Source of the DNA: Cytophagaceae bacterium
Lineage (GTDB): Bacteria; Bacteroidota; Bacteroidia; Cytophagales; Flexibacteraceae
Assembly: GCA_027485575.1 (NCBI GenBank)
Contig: JAIXQU010000101.1
Span: forward strand, 1-64,000
Length of the DNA: 64,000 nucleotides
Direction: 5' to 3'
Shown: piece after piece, positions 44,139 to 52,732 of the stretch
Layout of the letters: each line of letters opens with the position of its first letter
Numbering within the stretch: the first letter of the stretch is position 1
Made by a program: the position numbers and the translations under genes
The notes under the pieces: model-generated
Databases searched by the model: none
The model's input: only the letters and a program-made list of their open reading frames with translations
What the model was told of the DNA's origin: nothing

Positions 44139-44858
44139 CTACATTTTTTCCCAATCGGTTAAAGGGCCTAACCAGGATGTTTCACCATGTGTGCTCAATC
44201 CCGGAATAGATGATACCAGAATACGCTTTTTGCCAAAATTTGTGTTTTCCCAGGAACCAATTCCCTGCAATTTTTGAAATGCCCCAAAGTCATTGGGAAA
44301 ACCTTGAGATGTAAACTCCCACCAAACCTCCTTGTCAGCTATTAAGGTAGAAACTTTGGCGGCAAAGGTCATGGTCGTGGAATTGGTTTGTTTCCAGTGG
44401 GAAGTTTTGGTTAGCCAAACCCTGGTTTGTTCCGAATCATTTTCAATATATGGGTTAGGACCACCTTTGGAGTGGCTCATGTATTTATCCGGATGATCGT
44501 ACAAAGTGGCATAGTCAGCAAACTGTAAGGCTTCATACAAAGCTTCTTCAGATTTTTCTTTGTGCAAATAGTCATCCTCTAATAAATAAACCAATTCCTC
44601 AGCCTGAAAATTTTCAATGGCGAATTGAACCACATGCCGCCAGCTCATTGCATTGCCAAGTTTAATTTCAATAGGTTTTAGACCCAAACCAATCACCATA
44701 TGTAGAGTTTCAATTCCACAATTGTCTGCAAAAACAAAGAAATTCTCTTTTCCAAAGGTTGAAATGGCATTTTCTAAACAATGCTTTTTCGTGGCATTAT
44801 TTAGCTTTACTTTTGGATTTCCACCGTCAGATATCCGATATAATACCTTTATTGCCAA
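44139..44858 (-). CDS. Glycosyltransferase-like protein
   Basis: A 239-residue protein. YLLEDDYLHKEKSEEALYEAL provides a GT-A style acidic motif (EDD), and the N-terminal FFVFADNCGIETLHMVIGLG fits a Rossmann-type start. It lacks the canonical GT2 opening. The gene abuts its neighbour (44859) with no spacer, and is 9 bases from the next. Acceptor and donor unknown. Confidence 0.7.
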   Translation of the reverse strand: MAIKVLYRISDGGNPKVKLNNATKKHCLENAISTFGKENFFVFADNCGIETLHMVIGLGLKPIEIKLGNAMSWRHVVQFAIENFQAEELVYLLEDDYLHKEKSEEALYEALQFADYATLYDHPDKYMSHSKGGPNPYIENDSEQTRVWLTKTSHWKQTNSTTMTFAAKVSTLIADKEVWWEFTSQGFPNDFGAFQKLQGIGSWENTNFGKKRILVSSIPGLSTHGETSWLGPLTDWEKM

Positions 44859-45668
44859 TTAGTTGGTTGGTTTAATAAATGGATCCACGGTCCTGTATTT
44901 GTAACCATGCACAAAATCTACACCCTTAAAGCCATTGGCAAATTCGTCTTTAACCAATTGAACCCAATCCCGTTCGTGGCTATGCCCCCAGGTGCTTACT
45001 TTTTTGATCATTTCTTCCTCAGATCTGACCCAGGAATAATGATGAATTAAAGGTTGATTGTCTGTTCCAAGCACCATTCTTGCTTTAGGTTCAACTATGT
45101 CCCTAAAACTTTTGTCCCTATCCAGGAAATCCATAATCATTTCTTCTGTTAGCAGGTTTTTTCTGGCGATGACAGCTGAATCTTCAAATGTTTCAGATTG
45201 ATAGGCTATGTCTCTGAAATAGTAATAGTTGGCTAGTTTAATCACATTCATTTTTGACAACGGAAACTTGCTCAAAAAATCTTTAAACCGGTCTCCATCA
45301 ACTACTTCATCGGCATCTAGAAACAAGATAAAATCAGTGTCCGGGCTTGATTTTTTCCAGCCAACCACCCGGGCATAAGTTACCCAATGTTGGGGTAAAA
45401 CATCCAGTTTGGGGTCATAGGGAAAGAATTCAAATTTAGCACCCGGATTTTCCTTTATTGTCTTTTCTAATAAGGCTTTGTTTTCCAAACTACCATCATA
45501 AAAATGGTCAGTATATGGCACAATAACTTCAAATGAAAACTTAAGTGCTTCCTGGATACATGCGCCAATAAACTTGTAGTCATTGGTACAATAGTTAATG
45601 AGGGTTGTAATCTTAACAGGCGTTTGTTTTCCTGTTATTTTTTCTTTAAGTTTATTTAAAAGGCTCAT
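44859..45668 (-). CDS. Glycosyltransferase family protein
   Basis: A 269-residue GT-A-like protein. ITTLINYCTNDYKFIGACIQEAL is the opening, FILFLDADEVVDGDRF carries the DxD motif, and the C-terminus includes HHYSWVRSEEEMIKKVSTWGHSHERDW, as in family 2-like transferases. Its start overlaps the stop of the upstream gene by 4 bases, so the two are translationally coupled. Confidence 0.8.
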   Translation of the reverse strand: MSLLNKLKEKITGKQTPVKITTLINYCTNDYKFIGACIQEALKFSFEVIVPYTDHFYDGSLENKALLEKTIKENPGAKFEFFPYDPKLDVLPQHWVTYARVVGWKKSSPDTDFILFLDADEVVDGDRFKDFLSKFPLSKMNVIKLANYYYFRDIAYQSETFEDSAVIARKNLLTEEMIMDFLDRDKSFRDIVEPKARMVLGTDNQPLIHHYSWVRSEEEMIKKVSTWGHSHERDWVQLVKDEFANGFKGVDFVHGYKYRTVDPFIKPTN

Positions 45669-46459
45669 TCAGAAAGTTTTGGAAAAAATTTTCTCCATTT
45701 GAGTGTCACATACCAATTCAACTTTAACCACCGGACTTCCATTTTTTGGGCAAAGTTGAGCTTTTCAAAATAAAAATCCCTAAGTCCCTGACTTCTTAAA
45801 TACGACTGATTTCCTATTTGGTCCTGGCTGGTTTTGGCATCCGGCAAAAGTCGGAAATTTCCCCATGTTTCATTCACATAGTGAAAAGGAATACCGGCAA
45901 CAGCCGATTTTAAAATGAAATCATAATCCATCGCAAAGTGTTCTTTTTCAGGAAAGTATCCTATCTTCTCATGGATTGATTTTGGATAAAAATAAGCAGA
46001 AGGATTAAAGGGCCATTCGCACAAATCTGCAATCAATAAAGGCAAAGTCATATTGGAAGGCATATTCAGATTTCTTAGATTTCCGTCCGGGTTCCAGATA
46101 TTGAGGTTTCCAACCAGGATTTTTTCTTCATTTTCATTCGTTTTAATCCGATTCAAAACTGAATTTAAGGCGCCTTTTTCATAAAAATCATCAACGTTTA
46201 AAAAACTGATCCAGTTGCCTTTAGCCATCTGTATGCCCTTGTTCATGGCATCACTTTGTCCATTATCTTTTTCAGAAATCCATTGTACATGGCTAAATTT
46301 TTCTGCCATTTCTTTTAGAATTTCTAAGGTTCCATCCTTACTTCCGCCATCTATAACTATATGTTCTATTCCATCCTGCCATTGGGATGAAACATTTTCC
46401 AAACATGATTTTAGAAATGCAGACCCATTATAAACTGGGGTAATGATTGTAAGAACCAA
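45665..46459 (-). CDS. Glycosyltransferase family 2
   Basis: A 264-residue GT2 enzyme. TIITPVYNGSAFLKSCLENV, DGGSKDGTLEIL, SEKDNGQSDAMNKGIQMAKG and FLNVDDFYEKG (DxD-like) appear in order. It is clearly a paralogue of the gene at 47323-48159, sharing the same four blocks and WPFNPSAYFYPKSIHEK against WPYNPAAYFYHKSLHEK. Sits between the methyltransferase and the gene at 44859. Confidence 0.92.
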   Translation of the reverse strand: MVLTIITPVYNGSAFLKSCLENVSSQWQDGIEHIVIDGGSKDGTLEILKEMAEKFSHVQWISEKDNGQSDAMNKGIQMAKGNWISFLNVDDFYEKGALNSVLNRIKTNENEEKILVGNLNIWNPDGNLRNLNMPSNMTLPLLIADLCEWPFNPSAYFYPKSIHEKIGYFPEKEHFAMDYDFILKSAVAGIPFHYVNETWGNFRLLPDAKTSQDQIGNQSYLRSQGLRDFYFEKLNFAQKMEVRWLKLNWYVTLKWRKFFPKLSE

Positions 46460-46480
46460 CTTGAAAATAGGTTTAAAAGC

Positions 46481-47236
46481 CTAAATCCACTCTACAAGTC
46501 CGGTCCCTGACCAATGTCCAAAAGAGGAAATATCCAACTTTGGATGTTTAATGTCTCTCCAAATCGGAGTCATGATAGTAAACCGGATGTCGTCAAACAT
46601 AATTATAGGTTTGTTTTTAAACTTTACCCGGTCGAAAAGAGCGATAAAGGCTCTTTCCATGACACCATCTTTTGCAGCGTCTGCAAATATAAAATCTACA
46701 TTTTCAAGGATATCCATTTGGCTTTCGGCCATTTTTGGATCTGCCAGATCTACAATTCTCTGTTCCATTTTTTCATCAAAATCGGAAGCTTTAAGTCCAC
46801 AATTTGGAATTTGATCAAAAGGAATGATATCGTAAGTATATATCTTGGAACCTTCAGGCAAAGTAGATTTCATTGCCATACAACCAGCACCCTGGTAGGT
46901 GCCAATTTCTAGAACAATTTTTGGTTTGATAACCTCCATTAACGCAGCCAATAACTTATAATGTTCACCAGGATAGGTGTTTATATACGTCTGGAGTTCT
47001 GGATAGAATGCCTTGGAAACAGGTTCAAGATTGATAGAAAAAGCTTTTTTACTTGCTTCTAATCCTATATCAATGAGCCTTTGGCTTGGCTGAAAAGGTT
47101 CATCATCAAGTGACAATAAATAGGAGGGCAGGTAATGTCTAACCCTTTGGTTAAGATAACTTTCAACCTCCTTTGTTTCTATTGTTTGAGGATTACTCAC
47201 TTCATTATTTGATTTCAAAAAAGAAAAAAGGCTCAT
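46481..47236 (-). CDS. SAM-dependent methyltransferase (class I, small O-methyltransferase-like)
   Basis: A 251-residue methyltransferase with motif I IVLEIGTYQGAGCMAM and an acidic motif around YTYDIIPFD, plus VDFIFADAAKDG and PIIMFDDIRF (DD ligand, as in Mg-dependent O-methyltransferases). It ends in SGTGLVEWI. It lies between two GT2 paralogues, so it probably methylates a sugar or an acyl group of the cell-surface glycan. Confidence 0.8.
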   Translation of the reverse strand: MSLFSFLKSNNEVSNPQTIETKEVESYLNQRVRHYLPSYLLSLDDEPFQPSQRLIDIGLEASKKAFSINLEPVSKAFYPELQTYINTYPGEHYKLLAALMEVIKPKIVLEIGTYQGAGCMAMKSTLPEGSKIYTYDIIPFDQIPNCGLKASDFDEKMEQRIVDLADPKMAESQMDILENVDFIFADAAKDGVMERAFIALFDRVKFKNKPIIMFDDIRFTIMTPIWRDIKHPKLDISSFGHWSGTGLVEWI

Positions 47237-47322
47237 TTGTTTTTTGTTGTTTTCGGTGCAAAGGACAGGTTTTCAATTCAAAATGGCAAACGCTATTCAA
47301 ACAGGAGATTTAACGGATTCTT

Positions 47323-48159
47323 TTAGGCTTGCCGGAACAATGATTTAATTTTGTTTTTAATTTTTCTGGACGTAGAAATCGCCTTTGGTTTTTCTGGTAA
47401 TAGCATGGGCTTATTTTCAGATAAAATGGATGCTAAAAGAGTCAATTGACCTTCATTAAACCCCTCGATTGCCTTCTTTCTTACTATTTCTCCTGCCTCA
47501 AAAGCTGTTTCCAGGGTTTCCTGATGTGCATTTTGGGTTTTAGAATCTGTTACCATCACAAAGTTTCCCCAAATCTCATCAACATGTTTTAAGTCAATAT
47601 ATTGAGCAGCTTCCATAATAAACTCATAATCCATGCAAAAATGATTTTGGGTATTGTAGAGTCCGGTCTTTTCATGAAGGCTTTTGTGGTAAAAATATGC
47701 AGCTGGATTGTATGGCCACTCAAAACAATTAGAAACCAACTCAACCAAAGAAATTCTGTTTGGTTTATTGAAATGTTTTAAACTGCCATCCGCATTCCAG
47801 ATATTGAGGTTTCCACAAACAAAAGATGGCTCAGGTAAATCTTTAAATATTTCCAGAATACGATTGAAAACTCCAGGCTCATAGAAATCATCCACATTCA
47901 GAAAGCTGATAATTTCTCCTTTGGCTGCAGCAATTCCCTTGTTCATCGCATCGCTTTGGCCTTTGTCTTTTTCAGAAATCAGCCTGATATGGGGGTGATT
48001 TTCAGCGAATTCTTTTACAATTTCCTGGGTTCCATCTGTACTTAACCCATCCATTATCAAATGCTCAACAGAATCGCAATTCTGGTTTATTACATTCTCT
48101 ATGCATTGCCTGATGTACTTGGCTCCATTAAAAACTGGAGTAATGATGGTAATCTGCAT
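47323..48159 (-). CDS. Glycosyltransferase family 2 (first gene of cluster)
   Basis: A 278-residue GT2 enzyme: TIITPVFNGAKYIRQCIENV, DGLSTDGTQEIV, SEKDKGQSDAMNKGIAAAKG, SFLNVDDFYEPG. The basic C-terminal tail (SRKIKNKIKSLFRQA) may bind the membrane. Paralogue of the gene at 45665-46459. It is the promoter-proximal gene of the minus-strand glycan cluster. Substrate unknown. Confidence 0.92.
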   Translation of the reverse strand: MQITIITPVFNGAKYIRQCIENVINQNCDSVEHLIMDGLSTDGTQEIVKEFAENHPHIRLISEKDKGQSDAMNKGIAAAKGEIISFLNVDDFYEPGVFNRILEIFKDLPEPSFVCGNLNIWNADGSLKHFNKPNRISLVELVSNCFEWPYNPAAYFYHKSLHEKTGLYNTQNHFCMDYEFIMEAAQYIDLKHVDEIWGNFVMVTDSKTQNAHQETLETAFEAGEIVRKKAIEGFNEGQLTLLASILSENKPMLLPEKPKAISTSRKIKNKIKSLFRQA

Positions 48160-48288
48160 TCTGGCTGCAAATCTATGAATTGTATGTCAAAAAAAACTGA
48201 ATTTGGGTTTCAGGACTTGCAAATCGGTCCTCGGTTTTTCTAGTTTTTAACTTTGATGAATTCAGAAACAATATTTTGGAATCATTTA

Positions 48289-48322
48289 TTGGGCTTTCAG
48301 AAACCGCAATTCATTATGTTTG
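48289..48322 (+). promoter_or_regulatory. Promoter of pgk (TTG - 23 bases - TATGTTTG)
   Basis: TTG at 48289-48291 and TATGTTTG at 48315-48322 form a Bacteroidota-type promoter. Its position supports the downstream ATG at 48340 as the pgk start. Confidence 0.65.
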
Positions 48323-48339
48323 CAATCCAATTCTTTATC

Positions 48340-49527
48340 ATGAAAAACATCAATTCTCTTTCATTTTCTGGCAAAAAAGCCTTGGTCCGTGTTGACTTTA
48401 ATGTTCCGCTTAATTCAAATTTTGAAGTTACAGATGACACCAGACTAAATGCAACTTTACCTACAATTCAGAAAATATTGTCAGATGGAGGTTCGGTAAT
48501 TTTGATGTCTCATTTGGGTCGGCCAAAAGATGGGCCGGTTGATAAGTATTCGCTTCGCCATATAATTCCAAATCTTGAAAAATTATTCGGACGACCAGTA
48601 CAATTTGCCAACGATTGTATTGGAAATGAAGCTGTTGAAAAATCGAATGCATTAAAAGCTGGCGAAATTTTGCTTCTGGAAAATCTAAGATTCTACAAAG
48701 AGGAAGAAAAAGGTGATGTGGCCTTTGCGGAAAAACTTTCAAAACTTGGCAATGTATATGTAAACGATGCCTTTGGTACGGCGCATAGGGCGCATGCATC
48801 CACTGCAATTATAGCCCAGTTTTTTACAGAAAAATGTGCTGGTGTTGTCATGCAATCTGAGCTTGACAATGCAAAAAAGGTATTGGATGCCGCAGAGAAA
48901 CCCTATGTAGCCATCATGGGTGGAGCCAAAATTTCAGATAAGATTTTGATTATTGAAAAGCTTTTGGACAAAGTGGATACCCTGATTATTGGGGGAGGAA
49001 TGGCATACACCTTTTTCAAAGCGCAAGGTGGTAATATCGGAAACTCACTCCTAGAGGCTGACAAACAAGAGCTTGCATTAACCATCATTGAAAAGGCTAA
49101 GGCAAAAGGGGTTCAAATTTTGTTGCCACCGGATTCTATAGTTGCAGATGCATTTTCAAACGAAGCCAATACCAAAGTTTGCGACAATACCGATATTCCT
49201 GAAGGATTTATGGGACTTGATATTGGTCCAAAAGCGATTGAAGTTTTTTCCAAGGTTTTGATAGGCGCAAAAACCATTTTATGGAATGGTCCAATGGGCG
49301 TTTTTGAAATGTCAAACTTTGCAAAAGGAACTGAAACAATAGCCCATGCAGTGGTGGATGCTACGAAAAATGGAGGATATTCCTTAATTGGAGGTGGTGA
49401 CTCGGCAGCAGCGGTTAACCAGCTTGGTTATGGCGACTTGGTTTCCTATGTTTCTACAGGAGGAGGGGCTCTTTTGGAATATATGGAAGGAAAAATCCTG
49501 CCCGGTGTCGCGGCTTTGGAAGCATAA
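48340..49527 (+). CDS. pgk: Phosphoglycerate kinase
   Basis: Transfers phosphate from 1,3-bisphosphoglycerate to ADP in glycolysis. The chosen ATG gives 395 residues and the conserved opening [14 protein letters not shown]; the frame is open further up to 48253, but that start is upstream of the promoter and adds non-family residues. [58 protein letters not shown] and GGGDSAAAV are in order. Terminal [15 protein letters not shown] is complete. Confidence 0.97.
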   Translation: MKNINSLSFSGKKALVRVDFNVPLNSNFEVTDDTRLNATLPTIQKILSDGGSVILMSHLGRPKDGPVDKYSLRHIIPNLEKLFGRPVQFANDCIGNEAVEKSNALKAGEILLLENLRFYKEEEKGDVAFAEKLSKLGNVYVNDAFGTAHRAHASTAIIAQFFTEKCAGVVMQSELDNAKKVLDAAEKPYVAIMGGAKISDKILIIEKLLDKVDTLIIGGGMAYTFFKAQGGNIGNSLLEADKQELALTIIEKAKAKGVQILLPPDSIVADAFSNEANTKVCDNTDIPEGFMGLDIGPKAIEVFSKVLIGAKTILWNGPMGVFEMSNFAKGTETIAHAVVDATKNGGYSLIGGGDSAAAVNQLGYGDLVSYVSTGGGALLEYMEGKILPGVAALEA

Positions 49528-49849
49528 GCCAATTTGCTTTTAATCTTTTCCGCAGGGAGACCGGATGTTTGCATATTTTGTGCGACGATAACTATGTGGT
49601 AATTTATTTTGCGAAAAAATTTTAATTGTTGAACTGATATTTTCAACGGGAGACTCTTCAATTCATTCCACAAAAAATATATTGCTTAAAGGTTTTTCTA
49701 GCCGCATCCATAAAATTGTCAAACCATGATGGAACGGATTTTTTGAACAGTGTCTTCCTGATGACCAATCCAACTCTATGTCTCAGAACAAGATATAATT
49801 CCCAAAACGGGAGTTTGGAAATTATTCTGATGAAAAATACTTAAGAATC
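49528..49849. other. Intergenic region between pgk and GWxTD gene, with an orphan open frame
   Basis: 322 bases between convergent genes. Besides the start-less open frame at 49658-49840 (listed separately) nothing clear is present: no strong terminator and no RNA. Confidence 0.5.
49658..49840 (-). pseudogene. Orphan open frame, possible gene remnant
   Basis: A 60-codon frame without a normal start codon, bounded upstream by a TAA, reads ISKLPFWELYLVLRHRVGL..., KTLFKKSVPSWFDNFMD, KTFKQYIFCGMN and stop. It is in the same frame as, and just behind, the GWxTD gene. The composition is protein-like, but I cannot name a family. It could be the end of a deleted gene or chance. Confidence 0.3.
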
Positions 49850-51367
49850 CTACCTGAATTTTTTAGAGTCTGACTGGTCGTACCGGTCATTGGGGTCAAG
49901 GCGGTCATAGTTATAGGTAGCGTTGGTCTCCACAGCTTTTCTCCATTCTCTGTTCCTAACTTCGCCAATTCCGGTACTATGTAAAAGCCGGTAATTATCA
50001 TTCCCCCTGTTTTCCTGTACGAAAGCGAAAATGACATCCGTTTGTTTGATTGGTTTTTGCAATGAATAATAATACCAAACCTCATAAGGTACTGTATTTA
50101 AATTTTGCATGGCTTTTCTAAATCTGTCAGAATATTCATTCTCAATCATGTTTGGCTGGCCATATTGCAGAAAAACACGTCCTCTATCCGTTTGGTAAGC
50201 GGGCATTGTCTTTGTAGAATACCTTTTCCCGGCAATGGCAACAAGTGTCCGGTAGTCATTAAATACTTTCAGTGTATTTTCCTTATCCTTTTTGGAAAAA
50301 TAACTTAACAGATAATTCCGTAGCTCCGTATCCGAACCTTTTTTTCTTAGAAAATCAATGGATGTTTGTTCGGAGGCAGTTGCCGAAGGTTGTAAGCTGG
50401 CTACCAAATGGCGGCATTCTTCAGTACTTATTTTGGCAACTTCTTCCTCCATGGTTCCGTCCAATACCAATGGTGTTTCCAACAGGTCTGATTTAATGGA
50501 AGGATTACTTTTTTGAATATTTTTTTGCACCCTTGCCAATATCTTTCCTCCGGAATCAATCAGGTCCCACATGAGTAGATAGTTACCTGTTGGCAGATTT
50601 TTTATGTTGATATCAAATTTGGTTGCAATTACTTCCTTGCTTTTTATTCGTTTGATACTCCCAAATTCATCCATGCTTTTTGCTTTTGTAGCTTCAATCA
50701 ACCTAAGCCGGCTTACCAGGCCTGATCCACCTGGATATGACAGATGGGTTCCTGTGCATTCCGCATACATTGAAAGCACGGTATCAGATACTGCATAAAA
50801 ATTGGAAAGTCTGTAAACCTCAGGTTTTTGGTCAAAGATGGATTTCTGAACAACAAATTTTCCTTCATTGAGCAATAAAATGTCACTCATTTTGGAGCTC
50901 ATTTTCTGATTTGAAGAATTAGTCTTTTCATTAAACCCAGGCATAACGATTTGAATGACTGCTTTTTCCCTACTTGTATCTTTTGATAAAAGGTCAAAAG
51001 CGAGAAGTTCAAGATTGAATTTACCCTCAGGAAGAGGTATCATTTTGGTCGAAGTGAAATACTGTTTTAATTGATTGCTATCGGCAAATTCCGGACTCTG
51101 AAAATCAATTTTTTCAGCAAAATAGTTTTTTAATGAGTCGTTCACAACAATGGCAAATGTGGCGGTTGACTGATAATTTTTGTTTGCCAGTTTTTGAAAG
51201 GAAAGGCTTCGACCGTCTATTCCAATTACCAAAAATAATCTTCCTGCACCAACTTGTGAAGGAAAACAGGCATATTCAATTGTCGCTGATACTTTTGCAA
51301 AACCAGATATTATCTGGCTCATTACAAGGACAATACAGCAAATCAGCAAACAAAAACTCTTTTTCAT
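49850..51367 (-). CDS. GWxTD domain-containing exported protein
   Basis: A 505-residue protein with a signal peptide (KKSFCLLICCIVLVMSQIISGFA). A beta-rich N-terminal part is followed by the C-terminal GWxTD-type domain: YQTDRGRVFLQYGQPNMIENEYS, PYEVWYYYSL, ending YNYDRLDPNDRYDQSD. The family is almost restricted to Bacteroidota and Acidobacteriota and is of unknown function. A minus-7-like box (TACCTTTG, 51393-51400 on the minus strand) precedes it. Divergent from the small-protein operon. Confidence 0.88.
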   Translation of the reverse strand: MKKSFCLLICCIVLVMSQIISGFAKVSATIEYACFPSQVGAGRLFLVIGIDGRSLSFQKLANKNYQSTATFAIVVNDSLKNYFAEKIDFQSPEFADSNQLKQYFTSTKMIPLPEGKFNLELLAFDLLSKDTSREKAVIQIVMPGFNEKTNSSNQKMSSKMSDILLLNEGKFVVQKSIFDQKPEVYRLSNFYAVSDTVLSMYAECTGTHLSYPGGSGLVSRLRLIEATKAKSMDEFGSIKRIKSKEVIATKFDINIKNLPTGNYLLMWDLIDSGGKILARVQKNIQKSNPSIKSDLLETPLVLDGTMEEEVAKISTEECRHLVASLQPSATASEQTSIDFLRKKGSDTELRNYLLSYFSKKDKENTLKVFNDYRTLVAIAGKRYSTKTMPAYQTDRGRVFLQYGQPNMIENEYSDRFRKAMQNLNTVPYEVWYYYSLQKPIKQTDVIFAFVQENRGNDNYRLLHSTGIGEVRNREWRKAVETNATYNYDRLDPNDRYDQSDSKKFR

Positions 51368-51392
51368 GGCATTTCAGGATGGAGTAGAAATT

Positions 51393-51400
51393 CAAAGGTA
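51393..51400 (-). promoter_or_regulatory. Candidate GWxTD-gene minus-7 box (TACCTTTG)
   Basis: Exact TAnnTTTG match on the minus strand, 25 bases before the ATG. No clear minus-33 TTG. Confidence 0.4.
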
Positions 51401-51474
51401 ATAGATTGAATGCTGAAATTTGCTTGAACTTTATTCCATGCTTTCTGTTTATTTTGTATTCAATCAAAAAAAGT

Positions 51475-51681
51475 ATGAGTTCTGATAGCCAGCCAAAAAG
51501 CAAGCCAACTGTAAAAGACTATTTCGCAGTTTCTGAAGTATTTGGATATTTTTTTAGAAAGCCGGATCCTTCAAGACCTAAAAATTTCAATATCAGGGCA
51601 ATGCATACGATTAACAAAATCAGCATACTGATGTTTTTGGTAGGGACTGTCATGTTTATTTTTAAGATGTGGCTTAGATGA
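51475..51681 (+). CDS. Small membrane protein, DUF6728-like
   Basis: A 68-residue protein (ATG at 51475; the frame is open to 51406 but MSSDSQPKS is the more natural start). VKDYFAVSEVFGYFFRKPD is followed by a C-terminal transmembrane helix ISILMFLVGTVMFIFKMWL. It resembles a small Bacteroidota DUF6728 protein that I recall by name only. Its stop overlaps the start of the next gene by 4 bases. Confidence 0.65.
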   Translation: MSSDSQPKSKPTVKDYFAVSEVFGYFFRKPDPSRPKNFNIRAMHTINKISILMFLVGTVMFIFKMWLR

Positions 51682-52025
51682 ATCTGGAGGAAATCCGAAA
51701 TCATTGCATTCAAAAAATTGCAGTTACAGAGGAGTTTCCTTTTGACAATGAGACCTTGGTTTTCAAAGTTGCTGGTAAGGCATTTTTGCTCACAAATATC
51801 TCTAACCCATTAAGCATCAATCTGAAATGTGACCCTGAAATTGCCGTTGAGCTTCGGGAAAAATACGACACCATTCTTCCGGGTTATCACATGAACAAAA
51901 AGCATTGGAATACTGTAATGCTTAAAGGACACTATGGCAAAAAGGAAATTTTGGAATGGATTGACCATTCTTATAAATTGGTCTTCAGTGGTTTATCGGC
52001 AAAGGTTCGGCAAAGTCTTATATAA
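51678..52025 (+). CDS. MmcQ/YjbR family protein
   Basis: A 115-residue CyaY-like-fold protein of the YjbR group: EEFPFDNETLVFKVAGKAFLL, then SINLKCDPEIAVELREKYDTILPGYHMNKKHWNTVML, ending DHSYKLVFSGLSAKVRQSL. The family has a DNA-binding-like surface in known structures but no firmly known role. Overlaps the small membrane protein by 4 bases. Confidence 0.93.
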   Translation: MNLEEIRNHCIQKIAVTEEFPFDNETLVFKVAGKAFLLTNISNPLSINLKCDPEIAVELREKYDTILPGYHMNKKHWNTVMLKGHYGKKEILEWIDHSYKLVFSGLSAKVRQSLI

Positions 52026-52132
52026 AAAAGCCTACTTGATTAAGAGTTAATTCTCTTATCACACCAGCACTTTGGATAAAAAACTTGAATTTAACACCAG
52101 AAGAAATTATCTTTGATTCTTAATAGTAGCAA

Positions 52133-52348
52133 ATGAGCGATTTGATATTAAAATTTGAAATGCTCTCTGAGTCAGGCAAAATGGAGTTGCTTCAATATTT
52201 GGAAAACCTTTTGAAAAGGCAATCTAAGTCAAAAATAGAAGTATATTTTGATGCAAAAATATCCAAAGACATTCAGGAAGGAAAGCTGCAAGATTTTGCC
52301 GAGAAAGCTACACTTGATTTCAAAAAAGGTCATTACAAATCCCTTTGA
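52133..52348 (+). CDS. Putative antitoxin of a type II toxin-antitoxin pair
   Basis: A 71-residue acidic and basic helical protein (MSDLILKFEMLSESGKMELLQYLENLLKRQ...) with no recognised DNA-binding fold. It is placed and sized like an antitoxin, and its stop codon overlaps the TTG start of the downstream RelE/ParE-like protein by 3 bases. The identification depends on that partner. Confidence 0.65.
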   Translation: MSDLILKFEMLSESGKMELLQYLENLLKRQSKSKIEVYFDAKISKDIQEGKLQDFAEKATLDFKKGHYKSL

Positions 52349-52599
52349 ATCATTTTACAGTTCCTGATTTTTGGGAAGCCTATAACAAGCTTCCAAAAAA
52401 GATTCAAAAACTATCGGATAAAAACTTTGCGCTTTTAAAGGAAAACCCAAAACATCCTTCACTCCATTTTAAACAAATTGGCAGATTCTGGTCAGCCAGG
52501 ATTGGACTAAAATACAGGGCTTTGGCAATTGAAATACAAGAAGGCTTGCTATGGTTTTGGATAGGTGACCATGAGGATTATGATAATTTAGTTAAATAA
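52345..52599 (+). CDS. RelE/ParE-superfamily toxin-like protein
   Basis: An 84-residue protein with the RelE/ParE pattern: FWEAYNKLPKKIQKLSDKNFALLKENPKHPSLHFKQIG, then RFWSARIGLKYRALAIEIQEGLLWFWIGDHEDYDNL, the typical arginine-containing beta-sheet and final DHxxYD. The TTG start overlaps the antitoxin stop. Such toxins cleave mRNA on the ribosome or poison gyrase; which applies here is not visible. Confidence 0.82.
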   Translation: MNHFTVPDFWEAYNKLPKKIQKLSDKNFALLKENPKHPSLHFKQIGRFWSARIGLKYRALAIEIQEGLLWFWIGDHEDYDNLVK

Positions 52600-52732
52600 A
52601 TGAAGTCGTTTTGCCTTTCAAAGATCTTTTAAAATCTTTTACAATTTGACTGAACTTGGGCCAGACCTAATTTCAATTTCCTTTTTTATCCTACTACCTT
52701 AACTCCTGCCTTCTTTTCGTTTCTTTTGCACT

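Noticed and set aside
48253-48339. N-terminal extension of pgk
   Set aside because: Upstream of the predicted promoter and not similar to the usual phosphoglycerate kinase start.
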